Source: Alphaproteobacteria bacterium
GTDB lineage: Bacteria > Myxococcota_A > UBA796 > UBA2385
Direction: 5' to 3'
Assembly (NCBI GenBank): GCA_020632755.1
Contig: JACKEY010000022.1
Coordinates: 10,948-74,947, forward strand
Length of the DNA stretch: 64,000 nt
Part shown: piece after piece, positions 53,794 through 64,000 of the stretch
How positions within the stretch are numbered: the stretch's first letter is position 1
Layout: every line of letters begins with the position of its first letter
Translations under genes and position numbers: made by a program
The notes under the pieces: model-generated
What the model was told of the DNA's origin: nothing
The model's database searches: none
What the model saw: only the letters and a program-made list of their open reading frames with translations

Positions 53794-55347
53794 ATGATCC
53801 GTCGTGTCGCCCCTGTCGCCCTCCTGGCCCTGACCACCGCCTGCTCGGACCACGGCTTCACCGCGACCGAGGGCATGAACGACGGCTCGACGCCGGCGAT
53901 CGCGGTGAGTCCGGCACGGATCGACTTCGGCGTGCTGGGCGCCGACGACGAGGCGGTTGTCCGCACCTTCCTGGTCGAGAGCGTGGGCGGCGCCGACCTG
54001 AGCGTCGAGGGCATGGAGATCCTGGGCGACGACCTGAGCTTCGTCATCCTGGACGAGGACCAGAGCTTCTCGTTGCCGGCGACGGCCAGCCGCGAGATCC
54101 CGGTGGTCTTCCTGCCCATGGGCGCGAACCCCGTCGCCCAGGTGCTCATCCACAGCAACGACCCCGACCAGCCCGTGTCGGTCGTCGATCTGCTGGGCGA
54201 GGGGGCGGTGCCCGAGCTGCAGATCCAGCCCGACCCGCTGGACTTCGGCGAGGCGTGGATCGGCTGCACCGACCAGCAGGATGTGTACCTGGAGAACGTC
54301 GGCACCGACGACCTGGTGATCTCGGATCTCCGCTACGAGGGCGACGCCCACGACGTGTTCGACGAGGCCCTGGGGATCACCCTGCCCCTGACGCTGGCCC
54401 CCGGCGAGACCGCCCAGCTGCTCATCGACTTCACCCCCGACGACGTCGGCGAGTTCCGCGACAAGCTGGTGGTCGACAGCAACGAGCCCCGCGGCAGCCG
54501 CAACGCGGTCATCGTGGGCGACGGGGCCTACGCCGGCGAGTACGTCGACCGCTGGGAGCTGCCCGTCGACCCGCCGAGCGACATCATGTTCCTGGTCGAC
54601 CAGTCCGGCTCGATGGACGACGATCAGCGCCGGCTGGGCGAGAACTTCACGACCTTCATCAGCGAGCTGTCGGCCTACACCGACGACTGGCAGGTGGTCG
54701 TCGTGAACGACGACGACGGCTGCTACAACTCCGGCATCCTGACGCGCCGCACCAGCGGCTACCAGACGCAGTTCAGCAACTCGGTCAGCCGCGGCGGCGG
54801 CACCTACACCGAGGCCCTGCTGCTGCCGGCGGCCAACGGCGTCGAGAAGACCGACCCCGGCGAGTGCAACCACGGCTTCCTGCGCGAGGGCGCGATGCTG
54901 CACATCATCGTCGTCAGCGACGAGCCCAACCAGACGCCGCTGGCGTGGAGCAACTACGTCGACCAGATCATCGCCAAGAAGGGCTCGGCGGCGAACGTGC
55001 GCATCTCGGCCATCGCCGGCCCGACCGGCACGTCCTCCTGCGCGCAGCCCGGCACCGGCTACGCCGAGGCCGTCGACGCGACCGGCGGCGTCTTCCTGAA
55101 CATCTGCAACAACTGGGCGACGTCGGCCAACCTGGCGCTGCTGGCAGAAGCGAGCGTCTTCCAGGACACCTACGAGCTCAGCCGCGACCCGGTGGTCGAG
55201 ACCATCGAGGTCAGCGTCAACGGCACGCGGCGCGAGCTGGGCTGGTCCTACGACGGGTCGACCAACGCCGTCGTGTTCAGCGGCAACGTGCCCGGCGAGG
55301 CCGACGTGGTCGAGGTCTCCTACGCCGCCTACGCTTCCTGCGACTGA
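53794..55347 (+). CDS. lipoprotein with ASH-like repeats and VWA domain
   Basis: 517 residues. Lipobox TTACS is followed by two beta-sandwich repeats of the ASH/choice-of-anchor type (RIDFGVLGADDEAVV near 40 and PLDFGEAWIGCTD near 148). A von Willebrand factor A-like domain starts near 265 with the MIDAS motif DQSGSM. The combination is common in Myxococcota outer-surface lipoproteins and suggests adhesion or cation-dependent binding. A dyad motif is upstream. Confidence 0.8.
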   Translation: MIRRVAPVALLALTTACSDHGFTATEGMNDGSTPAIAVSPARIDFGVLGADDEAVVRTFLVESVGGADLSVEGMEILGDDLSFVILDEDQSFSLPATASREIPVVFLPMGANPVAQVLIHSNDPDQPVSVVDLLGEGAVPELQIQPDPLDFGEAWIGCTDQQDVYLENVGTDDLVISDLRYEGDAHDVFDEALGITLPLTLAPGETAQLLIDFTPDDVGEFRDKLVVDSNEPRGSRNAVIVGDGAYAGEYVDRWELPVDPPSDIMFLVDQSGSMDDDQRRLGENFTTFISELSAYTDDWQVVVVNDDDGCYNSGILTRRTSGYQTQFSNSVSRGGGTYTEALLLPAANGVEKTDPGECNHGFLREGAMLHIIVVSDEPNQTPLAWSNYVDQIIAKKGSAANVRISAIAGPTGTSSCAQPGTGYAEAVDATGGVFLNICNNWATSANLALLAEASVFQDTYELSRDPVVETIEVSVNGTRRELGWSYDGSTNAVVFSGNVPGEADVVEVSYAAYASCD

Positions 55348-55401
55348 GCCGTCGAGCCCGGCGTCCTTGACGCGGGACCTCCCAGCCCCTCTGATCGCGC
55401 C

Positions 55402-56193
55402 ATGTCCGGACAGCTGACCATCGTGGGCCTGGGCCCCGCCCGCCCCGAGCACGTCACCGCCGAGGCCCGCGAGCTGCTGCGGTCTGCCAGCGAGCGGGGC
55501 GCGCGGGCCTACGGCCTGGCCCACGTGCGCGAGCTCGTCGCCGACCTGGCTCCCGACCTGGACGTGCGCGCCCTCGACTACCTCTACGCCCTGCCCGGCG
55601 TGGACCGGCCCGTGGCCTACCAGGACCTGGCCCGCATGCTGGTCCGCCGCGCCTTCGAAGACGGCCAGGACGTCGTCTACATCGTCGCCGGCAGTCCGCT
55701 CTTCATCAACGACGCGGTGCTGCTGATCCGGCGGCTCTGCGCGCGCGAGGGGCATCCACTGCGGCTGGTGCACGGCATGTCCTTCGTCGAGCTGGTGCTG
55801 TCGCGGGTCTACTGGACCGGCCACCGCGGCCTGCAGCTGTACAGCGCCTGGAACGTCGCCCGGGACGGGCAGGCCCTGGACCCGGCCGTGCCCGCGCTGC
55901 TCTGCCAGCTCGGCGAGTTCACGGCGGGGGGGGACGCCCTGGACACCGGCGGCAGCACGACCCTGCTGGCCGAGCTCCGCGACCGGCTGGCGGCCACGCT
56001 GCCCGCCGACCATCCGGTGACGGTGCTCTACAGCTCCGGGCGGCCGGACTACGCCTCGCTGGCCCGCCAGGTGCCGCTCTCGGCCCTGGCCGACGAGCCG
56101 GTGCCCGTCTACAGCAACCTGTGGGTGCCGGCCCTCGATGGTCCCGACGTCGAGCGCGACGTGGCCCCGGCGGCCGACGGAGGCCTCTCGTGA
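55402..56193 (+). CDS. stand-alone tetrapyrrole-methylase-fold protein (MazG/YabN N-domain type)
   Basis: 263 residues. The N-terminal LTIVGLGPARPEHVT is the glycine-rich SAM-binding start of the TP-methylase superfamily. The segments YIVAGSPLF near 95 and RLVHGMSFVELVLS near 118 match the N-terminal domain of MazG/YabN rather than CobA or CbiF enzymes. The MazG NTP-pyrophosphatase domain is absent. Borosin peptide N-methyltransferases belong to the same superfamily, but I cannot assign the substrate. The stop overlaps the start of the next gene (GTGA). Confidence 0.75.
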   Translation: MSGQLTIVGLGPARPEHVTAEARELLRSASERGARAYGLAHVRELVADLAPDLDVRALDYLYALPGVDRPVAYQDLARMLVRRAFEDGQDVVYIVAGSPLFINDAVLLIRRLCAREGHPLRLVHGMSFVELVLSRVYWTGHRGLQLYSAWNVARDGQALDPAVPALLCQLGEFTAGGDALDTGGSTTLLAELRDRLAATLPADHPVTVLYSSGRPDYASLARQVPLSALADEPVPVYSNLWVPALDGPDVERDVAPAADGGLS

Positions 56194-57227
56194 GCGACCT
56201 GCGCCTCCTCCCCCTGGGCCCCTTCCCGCCCTGGGGCCGGGCCCTGCCGGCCGACGGGGTGCTCGACCTGGGCGCCCTCCTCCGCGATCAGCTCCTCGCC
56301 CGCGGCGTGCTGAGCGGTCCGGCCCGCCAGGCGCTGCAGGCCCGGTTCGCCCAGGCCCTCGAGGCCGGGGACCTTCCGCGCGCCGCCGACCTGCTGGGCC
56401 TGTGGCTCGACACCTGGCCCCTCGCCGCCGCCATCGAGCAGGCCCGGGCCGAGTGGACCGCCGCGCCCTCGGCCGAGGCGCTGGCCATCATCGAGCGTGC
56501 TGCCGCCTGCGTCCTCGACGGCTTCGGCTGGCGCCGGATCCCCGGCACGCCCTGGCCGTGTCCGCCCGACGAGTGGATCGTCGCGCAGACCGAGGGCCGC
56601 ACCGTCCGCCTGTCGGGTCGGGGCGAGGCCGACGGGGCCGTGCTGGTCTCGGCGGCGCTCGGGGTGCCCGTGTCGGGCGAGGAGGACCCGGGCCTGCCCG
56701 TGGTGCGCAGTGTCGACGGGCTGGCCCTGGTCGGCGAGCGGTCCGCGCTGGCTCGGGCCCTGGTCACGGGCGAGGCGGCGGCGGTCCGCCTGACGAGCCC
56801 GCCGCCGCCGTCTCCCGCAGCGGCCCTGGCGCTGGGCGAGCTGCGCATGGAGGGGCCGCACCAGCGGGCCTACGAGCGCTGGGGGCCGGCCGGGCTGCGG
56901 GTCGAGGGAGAGGCGCACTGGGAGGAGCTGCTCGAGGACGCCGACGCCGGCGAGGCGGGGGCCGTGCTGATGCCGCTGGCCGAGGGGCTGCTGGCCCCGG
57001 GACCCGCCAGCGCGCTGCGCCGCGGCCGGGTGGACACGGTGGGCTTCCTGTTGTGGGACGCGCCCTTCCGGCCGGTCGCCGTGCACCCCGTCGCCGTGCA
57101 CGTCCTGCGCGCGCTGGACGGCGAGCGTGACGCAGCCGCCGTCGCTGCCGCGGTCCAGGGACCGCCGGACCAGGTGGCCCAGGTGCTGGCCGAGCTGGTG
57201 CGGGTCGGGGCCGCCACCGCCGCCTGA
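56190..57227 (+). CDS. unknown protein with PqqD-like C-terminal segment
   Basis: 345 residues from a GTG overlapping the methylase stop. The first 270 residues are Ala/Pro/Leu-rich and unrecognised. The last 70 (VDTVGFLLWDAPFRPVAVHP, then LRALDGERDAAAVAAA) resemble a PqqD-like winged-helix fold of the type that binds RiPP leader peptides, also seen in some oxygenases. That resemblance is weak and by eye. Tight coupling to a methylase suggests that they act together. Confidence 0.55.
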   Translation: MSDLRLLPLGPFPPWGRALPADGVLDLGALLRDQLLARGVLSGPARQALQARFAQALEAGDLPRAADLLGLWLDTWPLAAAIEQARAEWTAAPSAEALAIIERAAACVLDGFGWRRIPGTPWPCPPDEWIVAQTEGRTVRLSGRGEADGAVLVSAALGVPVSGEEDPGLPVVRSVDGLALVGERSALARALVTGEAAAVRLTSPPPPSPAAALALGELRMEGPHQRAYERWGPAGLRVEGEAHWEELLEDADAGEAGAVLMPLAEGLLAPGPASALRRGRVDTVGFLLWDAPFRPVAVHPVAVHVLRALDGERDAAAVAAAVQGPPDQVAQVLAELVRVGAATAA

Positions 57228-57257
57228 GCGTCGGGTCGGGAACCCCGCAGGCCGGTC

Positions 57258-58277
57258 TCAGCGGCCCAGGGCCCGCGAGAAGCCGTCGATGGCGTGGAAG
57301 ACGCCGCGGTCGTCGACGTCGAGGTGGGTGACCAGCCGGATGCTGTCGGCGCTGACGGCGTTGCAGCGCACGCCGAGCTCGGCCAGCCGGGTCACGACGC
57401 GGCGGGCGTCGCCGACCTTGGCGTAGACCATGTTGGTCTCGACCGGGCCGACCTCGACCCCCAGTGGCCGTAGCCCCTCGGCCAGGGCCTGGGCGCGGGC
57501 GTGGTCGTCCGCCAGTCGCAGCACGTGGTGCTCGAGGGCGTGCAGGCCCGCCGCGGCGATGACGCCGGCCTGGCGCATGCCGCCGCCGAGCGCCTTGCGG
57601 ATCCGGCGGGCGTGGTGGATGAGCGGGGCGCTGCCGACCAGCAGCGAGCCGACCGGCGCGCCGAGTCCCTTGGACAGGCAGATGCTGACCGTGTCGAAGC
57701 CGCGGGTGCGCTGCGCCGCGGGCACGCCGCTGGCGACGACGGCGTTGAACAGCCGGGCGCCGTCCATGTGGGTGGCGGCGCCCGCGGCCTTGGCGGCCTT
57801 GCTGACGGCCGCGAGCTGGTTCGTCGGCCAGGCGGCGCCGCCGCCGCGGTTGGCCGTGTCCTCGACCATCACCAGCGTCATGGGGGCGACGTGCACGTCG
57901 GGGCCACGGTTCCAGGCGTCGATGCGGTCGGGGGTGAACATGCCGCGGTCGCCGGTGACGGGCAGCAGCGTGACCCCGGAGATCAACGCCGCGGCCCCGG
58001 CCTCGTACAGGTAGGGATGCGCGGTCTCGTGGCAGAGCGCCGCGTCGCCGGGGTGGGTGTGGCAGCGGATGGCGATCTGGTTGGCCATCGTGCCGCTGGG
58101 CACGAACAGGGCGGCTTCCTTGCCCAGGCGCTCGGCCGCGGCGGCCTCGAGGCGCTGCACGGTCGGGTCTTCGCCGTAGACGTCGTCGCCGACGTCGGCG
58201 AAGGCCATGGCCTGGCGCATGGCGTCGGTGGGGCGGGTGACGGTGTCGCTGCGGAGGTCGACGAAGGGCGCGGTCAT
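57258..58277 (-). CDS. ltaE: low-specificity threonine aldolase
   Basis: 339 residues. A fold-type I PLP enzyme that splits L-threonine to glycine and acetaldehyde. The N-terminal DLRSDTVTRPT and GDDVYGEDPTV are diagnostic. The PLP lysine is in SICLSKGLGAPVGS near residue 205. The ATG at 58277 overlaps the gpmI stop (ATGA), so the two are coupled; upstream in-frame codons are ignored. Confidence 0.92.
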   Translation of the reverse strand: MTAPFVDLRSDTVTRPTDAMRQAMAFADVGDDVYGEDPTVQRLEAAAAERLGKEAALFVPSGTMANQIAIRCHTHPGDAALCHETAHPYLYEAGAAALISGVTLLPVTGDRGMFTPDRIDAWNRGPDVHVAPMTLVMVEDTANRGGGAAWPTNQLAAVSKAAKAAGAATHMDGARLFNAVVASGVPAAQRTRGFDTVSICLSKGLGAPVGSLLVGSAPLIHHARRIRKALGGGMRQAGVIAAAGLHALEHHVLRLADDHARAQALAEGLRPLGVEVGPVETNMVYAKVGDARRVVTRLAELGVRCNAVSADSIRLVTHLDVDDRGVFHAIDGFSRALGR

Positions 58278-59917
58278 GCGGGCTCCACCAGGGAAGGCAG
58301 GTAGCTGTCGGGCGTCGCGACGCCGCACAGATCCAGGACCGTCGCGCCGAGCTGGGCCAGGCCGCCGATCGCGGCGCCCGGGTAGGGGGCGCGCAGCCGG
58401 AAGCGCTGGGAGAAGTCGACGAGCACGACGGGCACGGGGTTCAGGGAGTGGCTGCTGGACGGCACGGGCTCGTCGTTCTCGTCCCGCTGATAGCCGCCGC
58501 GCTTCTTGTCGGGGCGGAACATCTCGTCGGCGTTGCCGTGGTCGGCCGTCAACAGCAGGGCGCCGCCGGCATCGCGCACGGCCAGGGCCAGGTCGGCGAT
58601 GCAGCGGTCGAGCACCTCGATCGCCTGGATGGTGGCGTCCAGATCGCCGGTGTGCCCGACCATGTCGCCGTTGGCCAGGTTGATGCGCACGAAGTCGTAG
58701 TCGTCGGTGCGGATGGCCAGGCAGGCCCGCTCGGTCACCTGGGGCGCCGACATCGCCGGGGCCCGGTCGAAGGTGACGTCCAGGCTCGGCACCTCGACGC
58801 GGTCTTCGCCGGCGGGCGGGTCGCTGCGGTTGCCGTTGTAGAAGTAGGTGACGTGGCCGTACTTCTGGGTCTCGCTGATCGCCAGGCAGCGCTTGCCGGC
58901 GCGGGCCAGGTTCTGGGCGACGGTGTCGTCGATGGCCGGCGGCGCCACCAGGTAGACGGGCGGCACGTGCAGGTCGCCGTCGTACTCCATCATGCCGGCG
59001 AAGCGCAGCGTGGGGGCGGGGCGCCCGTCGGTGCCGGCGCGGTCGAAGACGGCGAAGCCGGGCTCGCTGAACGCCCGGCTGATCTCGATCGCCCGGTCGC
59101 CGCGGAAGTTGAAGAACACGACGGCGTCACCGTCGTCCATGCCGGCGTAGTCCCCGACGACGAAGGCGGGCAGGTACTGGTCGTCCTTGTCGGGGTGGGC
59201 GGCGTACAGGGACCGCACGGCGTCGGCGGCCGTCGGGAAGCGCAGGCCTTCGGCGTGCACGTGGCAGCGCCAGCCGCGTTGGACCATCCGCCAGTCGGCT
59301 TCGTAGCGGTCCATGGTGATGTGCATGCGCCCGCCGCCGGTGGCGAAGGCGTAGTCGCGGTCGGCGCGGCGGTGTGCATCCAGGCGCGCCTGCAGGGGCT
59401 CGATGTACTGCAGCGCGCTGCGGGCGCCGACGTCGCGACCGTCGGTGAGCGCGTGCACCCGCAGGCGGGTGACCCCGTCGCGGGCGGCCTGTTCGATCAT
59501 GGCGTGCAGGTGGTCGACGTGGCTGTGCACGTTGCCGTCGGACAGCAGCCCCAGCAGGTGCAGGGTGCCGCCCCTGCCCCCCGCCACGGCCGCCACGATG
59601 CCGCGCCAGGCCGCGCCGCGGAACAGGTCGCCGCGCTCGATGGCGTGGGCGACGAGCTTGGCGCCCTGGTCGAACACCCGCCCGGCCCCCATCGCATTGT
59701 GGCCGACCTCGCTGTTGCCCATGTCGTCGTCGCCGGGCATGCCGACGGCCGTGCCGTGGGCCTGCAGGAGTCCCCAGGTGTGGTCCGACAGCAGCCGGTC
59801 GAGGATCGGGGTCTCGGCCAGGAAGACCGCGTCGCCTTCGTCCCGCCGGCCCCAGCCGACGCCGTCCAGGACGAGGAGGACCACGGGGCCGGGCACCGAG
59901 GGCAGGGGAGCGGACAT
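58274..59917 (-). CDS. gpmI: 2,3-bisphosphoglycerate-independent phosphoglycerate mutase
   Basis: 547 residues. Interconverts 3- and 2-phosphoglycerate. The alkaline-phosphatase superfamily metal site and catalytic Ser69 in DMGNSEVGHNAMGAGR are present, as is LVLDGVGWG at the start. The later TADHGNADEM motif binds the second Mn2+. Slightly longer than the usual 510-515 residues. It is upstream of, and coupled to, the threonine aldolase gene. Confidence 0.95.
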   Translation of the reverse strand: MSAPLPSVPGPVVLLVLDGVGWGRRDEGDAVFLAETPILDRLLSDHTWGLLQAHGTAVGMPGDDDMGNSEVGHNAMGAGRVFDQGAKLVAHAIERGDLFRGAAWRGIVAAVAGGRGGTLHLLGLLSDGNVHSHVDHLHAMIEQAARDGVTRLRVHALTDGRDVGARSALQYIEPLQARLDAHRRADRDYAFATGGGRMHITMDRYEADWRMVQRGWRCHVHAEGLRFPTAADAVRSLYAAHPDKDDQYLPAFVVGDYAGMDDGDAVVFFNFRGDRAIEISRAFSEPGFAVFDRAGTDGRPAPTLRFAGMMEYDGDLHVPPVYLVAPPAIDDTVAQNLARAGKRCLAISETQKYGHVTYFYNGNRSDPPAGEDRVEVPSLDVTFDRAPAMSAPQVTERACLAIRTDDYDFVRINLANGDMVGHTGDLDATIQAIEVLDRCIADLALAVRDAGGALLLTADHGNADEMFRPDKKRGGYQRDENDEPVPSSSHSLNPVPVVLVDFSQRFRLRAPYPGAAIGGLAQLGATVLDLCGVATPDSYLPSLVEPA

Positions 59918-60033
59918 GCTGGACTCCGGGGGAGGGCGTCTCCTATCGAGCCGTTGGCCCTGGCGGGTGCGGCAGCGTGGAAGGGCTATGCTGCCGCGAC
60001 GCGCCCGCGAGCGGTGGGCCGAGGAGGGCGTGC

Positions 60034-61251
60034 ATGGCGCAGCGGGCGGTCATCGTGGGCGGCGGCATCACCGGGGCGCTGGTCGCCTGGTCGCTGCAGC
60101 GAGACGGCTGGCAGGTCACCGTGCTCGAGGGCGCCCACGTCGGCGCCGGCTCCTCGTCGCGCACCGCTGCCGGCATCCGCCAGCAGTTCAGCACGCCCGA
60201 GACCGTCATCGGCATGCGCTACTCGGTGGACTTCTACCGGCGCTTCCCCGAGCTGGTCGGCGGCCCCTCGCCGCTGGTCGAGAACGGCTACCTCTTCCTC
60301 CTCGAAGGCGACGACGCGGTCGTCCAGGCCCGGCAGCGGGTGGCGATGCAGCGCGAGTGCGGCCTGGACGACGTCGAGCTCCTCGACCCCGCCGAGACCG
60401 TCGCCCGCTTCCCGTGGGTGGACGGCGAGCGGATCTCGGGCGCCACCTGGTGCCCGAGCGACGGCTTCTTGCGGCCGGAGCTCGTGTACAACGAAGCCAT
60501 CGACGCCGTGCGGGCTGCCGGCGGCGCCGTGCGCCAGGGCGCGCCGGTGGTCGAGGGCCGGCACCAGGGCGGCCGGCTGCAGGCGGTGCGGGCCGGCGCC
60601 GACTGGCACGAAGGCGACCTGTTCGTGGACGCGACCAACGCCTGGTCGCCGCGGCTGGCCGATGCGCTCGGTGCGGTCCGGCTGCCCGTGGTGCCGCTCA
60701 AGCGCTTCCTGTGGTTCATCGAGCGCAGCGAGGCGCTGTCCGCCGACGCCATGGCCGCCATGCCGCTCGTCATCACGCCGCCCGGCGCCTACTGCCGGCC
60801 CGAGAACAGCGAGCGGCTGCTGACGGGCTTCGCCATGGACCTGCCCCCCGAGCCGGACTTCTCCTACGAAGACCAGGACGTCGTGCCGGCCGCGTTCAGC
60901 CACCGCTCCGGCACCGACTCCCACGCCTTCGAGGCCTGGCTGACCCTGGCCGAGTACCTGCCGCCGGTCGGCGAGCTCGCGGGCATCGCCGCCACCACCT
61001 CGGGCTTCTACGGCACGACGCCGGACCACAACCCCTTCCTGGGCTTCGACCCCGTGCTCGGCAACCTGCTGCGGCTGGTCGGCTTCTCGGGCCACGGTGC
61101 GATGTTCGGTCCGTTCACCGCCGCGGTCGCGTCGGCGCTGGCGACCGCCGGCCGGGACCTGTCCGAGGTGCAGGTGCTCGGGCGCACCGCGTCCTTGCGC
61201 CCCTTCGCGCTGGGACGCAGCTTCCGGCACGGCGAGCAGATGGTGATCTGA
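60034..61251 (+). CDS. FAD-dependent oxidoreductase (DAO family)
   Basis: 405 residues. The Rossmann GGGITG lies at about 9-14 (VIVGGGITGALVA) and Glu30 follows for the adenine ribose. The DAO-family segment GSSSRTAAGIRQQF resembles sarcosine/dimethylglycine oxidases, which oxidise N-methyl amino acids. The C-terminal GFSGHGAMFGP binds FAD. The ATG at 60034 follows GAGGAGGG and is preferred over an upstream in-frame ATG at 59977. The substrate is unknown. Confidence 0.85.
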   Translation: MAQRAVIVGGGITGALVAWSLQRDGWQVTVLEGAHVGAGSSSRTAAGIRQQFSTPETVIGMRYSVDFYRRFPELVGGPSPLVENGYLFLLEGDDAVVQARQRVAMQRECGLDDVELLDPAETVARFPWVDGERISGATWCPSDGFLRPELVYNEAIDAVRAAGGAVRQGAPVVEGRHQGGRLQAVRAGADWHEGDLFVDATNAWSPRLADALGAVRLPVVPLKRFLWFIERSEALSADAMAAMPLVITPPGAYCRPENSERLLTGFAMDLPPEPDFSYEDQDVVPAAFSHRSGTDSHAFEAWLTLAEYLPPVGELAGIAATTSGFYGTTPDHNPFLGFDPVLGNLLRLVGFSGHGAMFGPFTAAVASALATAGRDLSEVQVLGRTASLRPFALGRSFRHGEQMVI

Positions 61252-61362
61252 GCGCCGCCGCGCGCGCTTCGTGACCTTCCCGTGAGGGCCGGGAGCGTCC
61301 TCCTCGACGGCGGGGGGCCTGTGTTACCGGACCGCCCTTTCCTCCTTCCTCGTGGAGCAGCC

Positions 61363-63606
<2,244 letters not shown>

Positions 63607-63664
63607 CGGCGATTCGGACGGGCAGACGGCGGTTCGCGAGCCGACGCTGCTTGCACGGACTGCG

Positions 63665-63686
63665 ACGCCGCCCCCCGGGGCGGCGT
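63665..63686 (+). terminator. hairpin downstream of the E1 gene
   Basis: Perfect 10-bp arms ACGCCGCCCC and GGGGCGGCGT around two C, 58 bases past the E1 stop, followed by TTCGTCGTCTC. It is the first strong stem after the gene, so a probable terminator. Confidence 0.6.
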
Positions 63687-63772
63687 TCGTCGTCTCGGGG
63701 GCAGGGTCCGGGGGAGGAGGAAGGGTGCCGCCGAGGAGGAGGCGCTCGGCGAGGGCCATGCCCGAGACGCAA

Positions 63773-63804
63773 CCACCCCCCTGGGTGGTGGCCCAGGGGG
63801 GTGG
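63773..63804. repeat. 13-bp perfect inverted repeat
   Basis: Arms CCACCCCCCTGGG and CCCAGGGGGGTGG with a 6-base TGGTGG loop. The stem is the longest perfect one I found in the window, in non-coding DNA. It could be a second terminator for convergent transcription, a structured RNA or a protein-binding site. Confidence 0.65.
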
Positions 63805-63957
63805 AGGTTGGCACCGGTTTGGTGTGGTGGGACGCCCCTACAGAGTGTCGCGCGACGTGACGGCTGCGGGCTTCGGTCGGCCCCGTACAGGCGCCCGAGG
63901 GCGTCGGCACTGCGTCGGCCCGAGGGCTTCGGCGTGGGGGACCTGGGCGGGGGCGGC

Positions 63958-64000
63958 TCAGCGCCGGTCTTGCGACCGTCGCAGTGCGAGCTCGTCCTTT
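63958..64000 (-). CDS. possible C-terminal fragment of a gene running off the right edge
   Basis: A minus-strand frame is open from the right edge to a TGA at 63958-63960, with the end reading KDELALRRSQDRR. Only 13 full codons are visible, so the call rests on position: a gene starting beyond the window and ending next to the hairpin region. Family cannot be told. Confidence 0.3.
   Translation of the reverse strand, partial: KDELALRRSQDRR

Larger units (their letters stand above)
63607..63957. other. intergenic region with two hairpins, no clear gene
   Basis: Contains a terminator-like hairpin at 63665-63686 and a stronger one at 63773-63804, listed separately. The rest is GC-rich without a convincing coding frame. 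It separates the E1 gene from the possible truncated gene at the right edge. Confidence 0.6.

Noticed and set aside
52522..56013. A minus-strand frame of over 1100 codons
   Set aside because: Antisense to malate dehydrogenase, the VWA lipoprotein and the methylase; its composition is typical of shadow frames and it has no recognisable motif.

Overview
This is a high-GC chromosomal window, densely coding on both strands, with many translationally coupled ATGA/GTGA junctions. The organism is most likely a member of the Myxococcota or a related deltaproteobacterial lineage. The support is circumstantial: many lipoproteins with Asp/Ser/Gly-rich linkers, C-terminal tails resembling MYXO-CTERM sorting signals (Cys, hydrophobic helix, Arg cluster), a TIGR02147/DUF4423 regulator, PP2C-cNMP fusions, a fused E1 alpha-beta dehydrogenase, and an aerobic caa3-type oxidase together with Na+-NQR. 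No rRNA, tRNA, IS element, prophage or CRISPR array was seen.

Layout. 1-6.9 kb: nqrABCDEF-apbE on the minus strand, a complete Na+-translocating NADH:quinone oxidoreductase with its flavinylating enzyme (cut by the left edge). 7-9.2 kb: two hypotheticals and a serine racemase/threonine dehydratase-like PLP enzyme. 9.3-19 kb: exported or surface proteins (a sorting-tail protein, two secreted toroid-fold proteins, an SGNH-TPR protein, a lectin-like lipoprotein and a 1276-residue membrane M48 peptidase). 19-22.2 kb: a compact plus-strand operon for aromatic amine / kynurenine catabolism: a catalytic LigB-type extradiol dioxygenase subunit, a non-catalytic partner fused to a RidA-type deaminase, and kynurenine formamidase. 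22.2-33.4 kb: PlsC, lipoproteins, a TIGR02147 regulator, prolyl oligopeptidase, a DksA-like zinc finger, MOSC, HAD, PssA-like and YARHG proteins, then two paralogous lipoproteins separated by eight 53-bp tandem repeats. 33.5-41 kb: greB coupled to tryptophan 2,3-dioxygenase, an MlaFE-type transporter, another ABC ATPase and a transglutaminase-like protein. 41-45 kb: two adjacent PP2C-like/cNMP-binding fusions (the first apparently a pseudophosphatase), signal peptidase I and a Nudix hydrolase. 45.3-52.6 kb: divergent cytochrome oxidase biogenesis (sco, ctaB) and structural (sco, coxB-cyt c, coxA, coxC, coxD) operons. 52.6-64 kb: malate dehydrogenase, a VWA lipoprotein, a tetrapyrrole-methylase-fold protein coupled to an unknown protein with a PqqD-like end, threonine aldolase, gpmI, an FAD oxidoreductase and a fused 2-oxoacid dehydrogenase E1.

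How it fits together. The recognisable metabolism is aerobic: Na+-NQR feeds the quinone pool, the caa3 oxidase terminates a cytochrome c branch, and malate dehydrogenase, GpmI and the E1 enzyme belong to central carbon metabolism. Tryptophan dioxygenase, kynurenine formamidase and the dioxygenase/deaminase set suggest tryptophan catabolism by ring cleavage, although the middle steps are not in this window. The parts with least precedent that I can recall are the dioxygenase-RidA fusion, the 53-bp repeat array, the pseudophosphatase/phosphatase pair and the methylase/PqqD-like pair.
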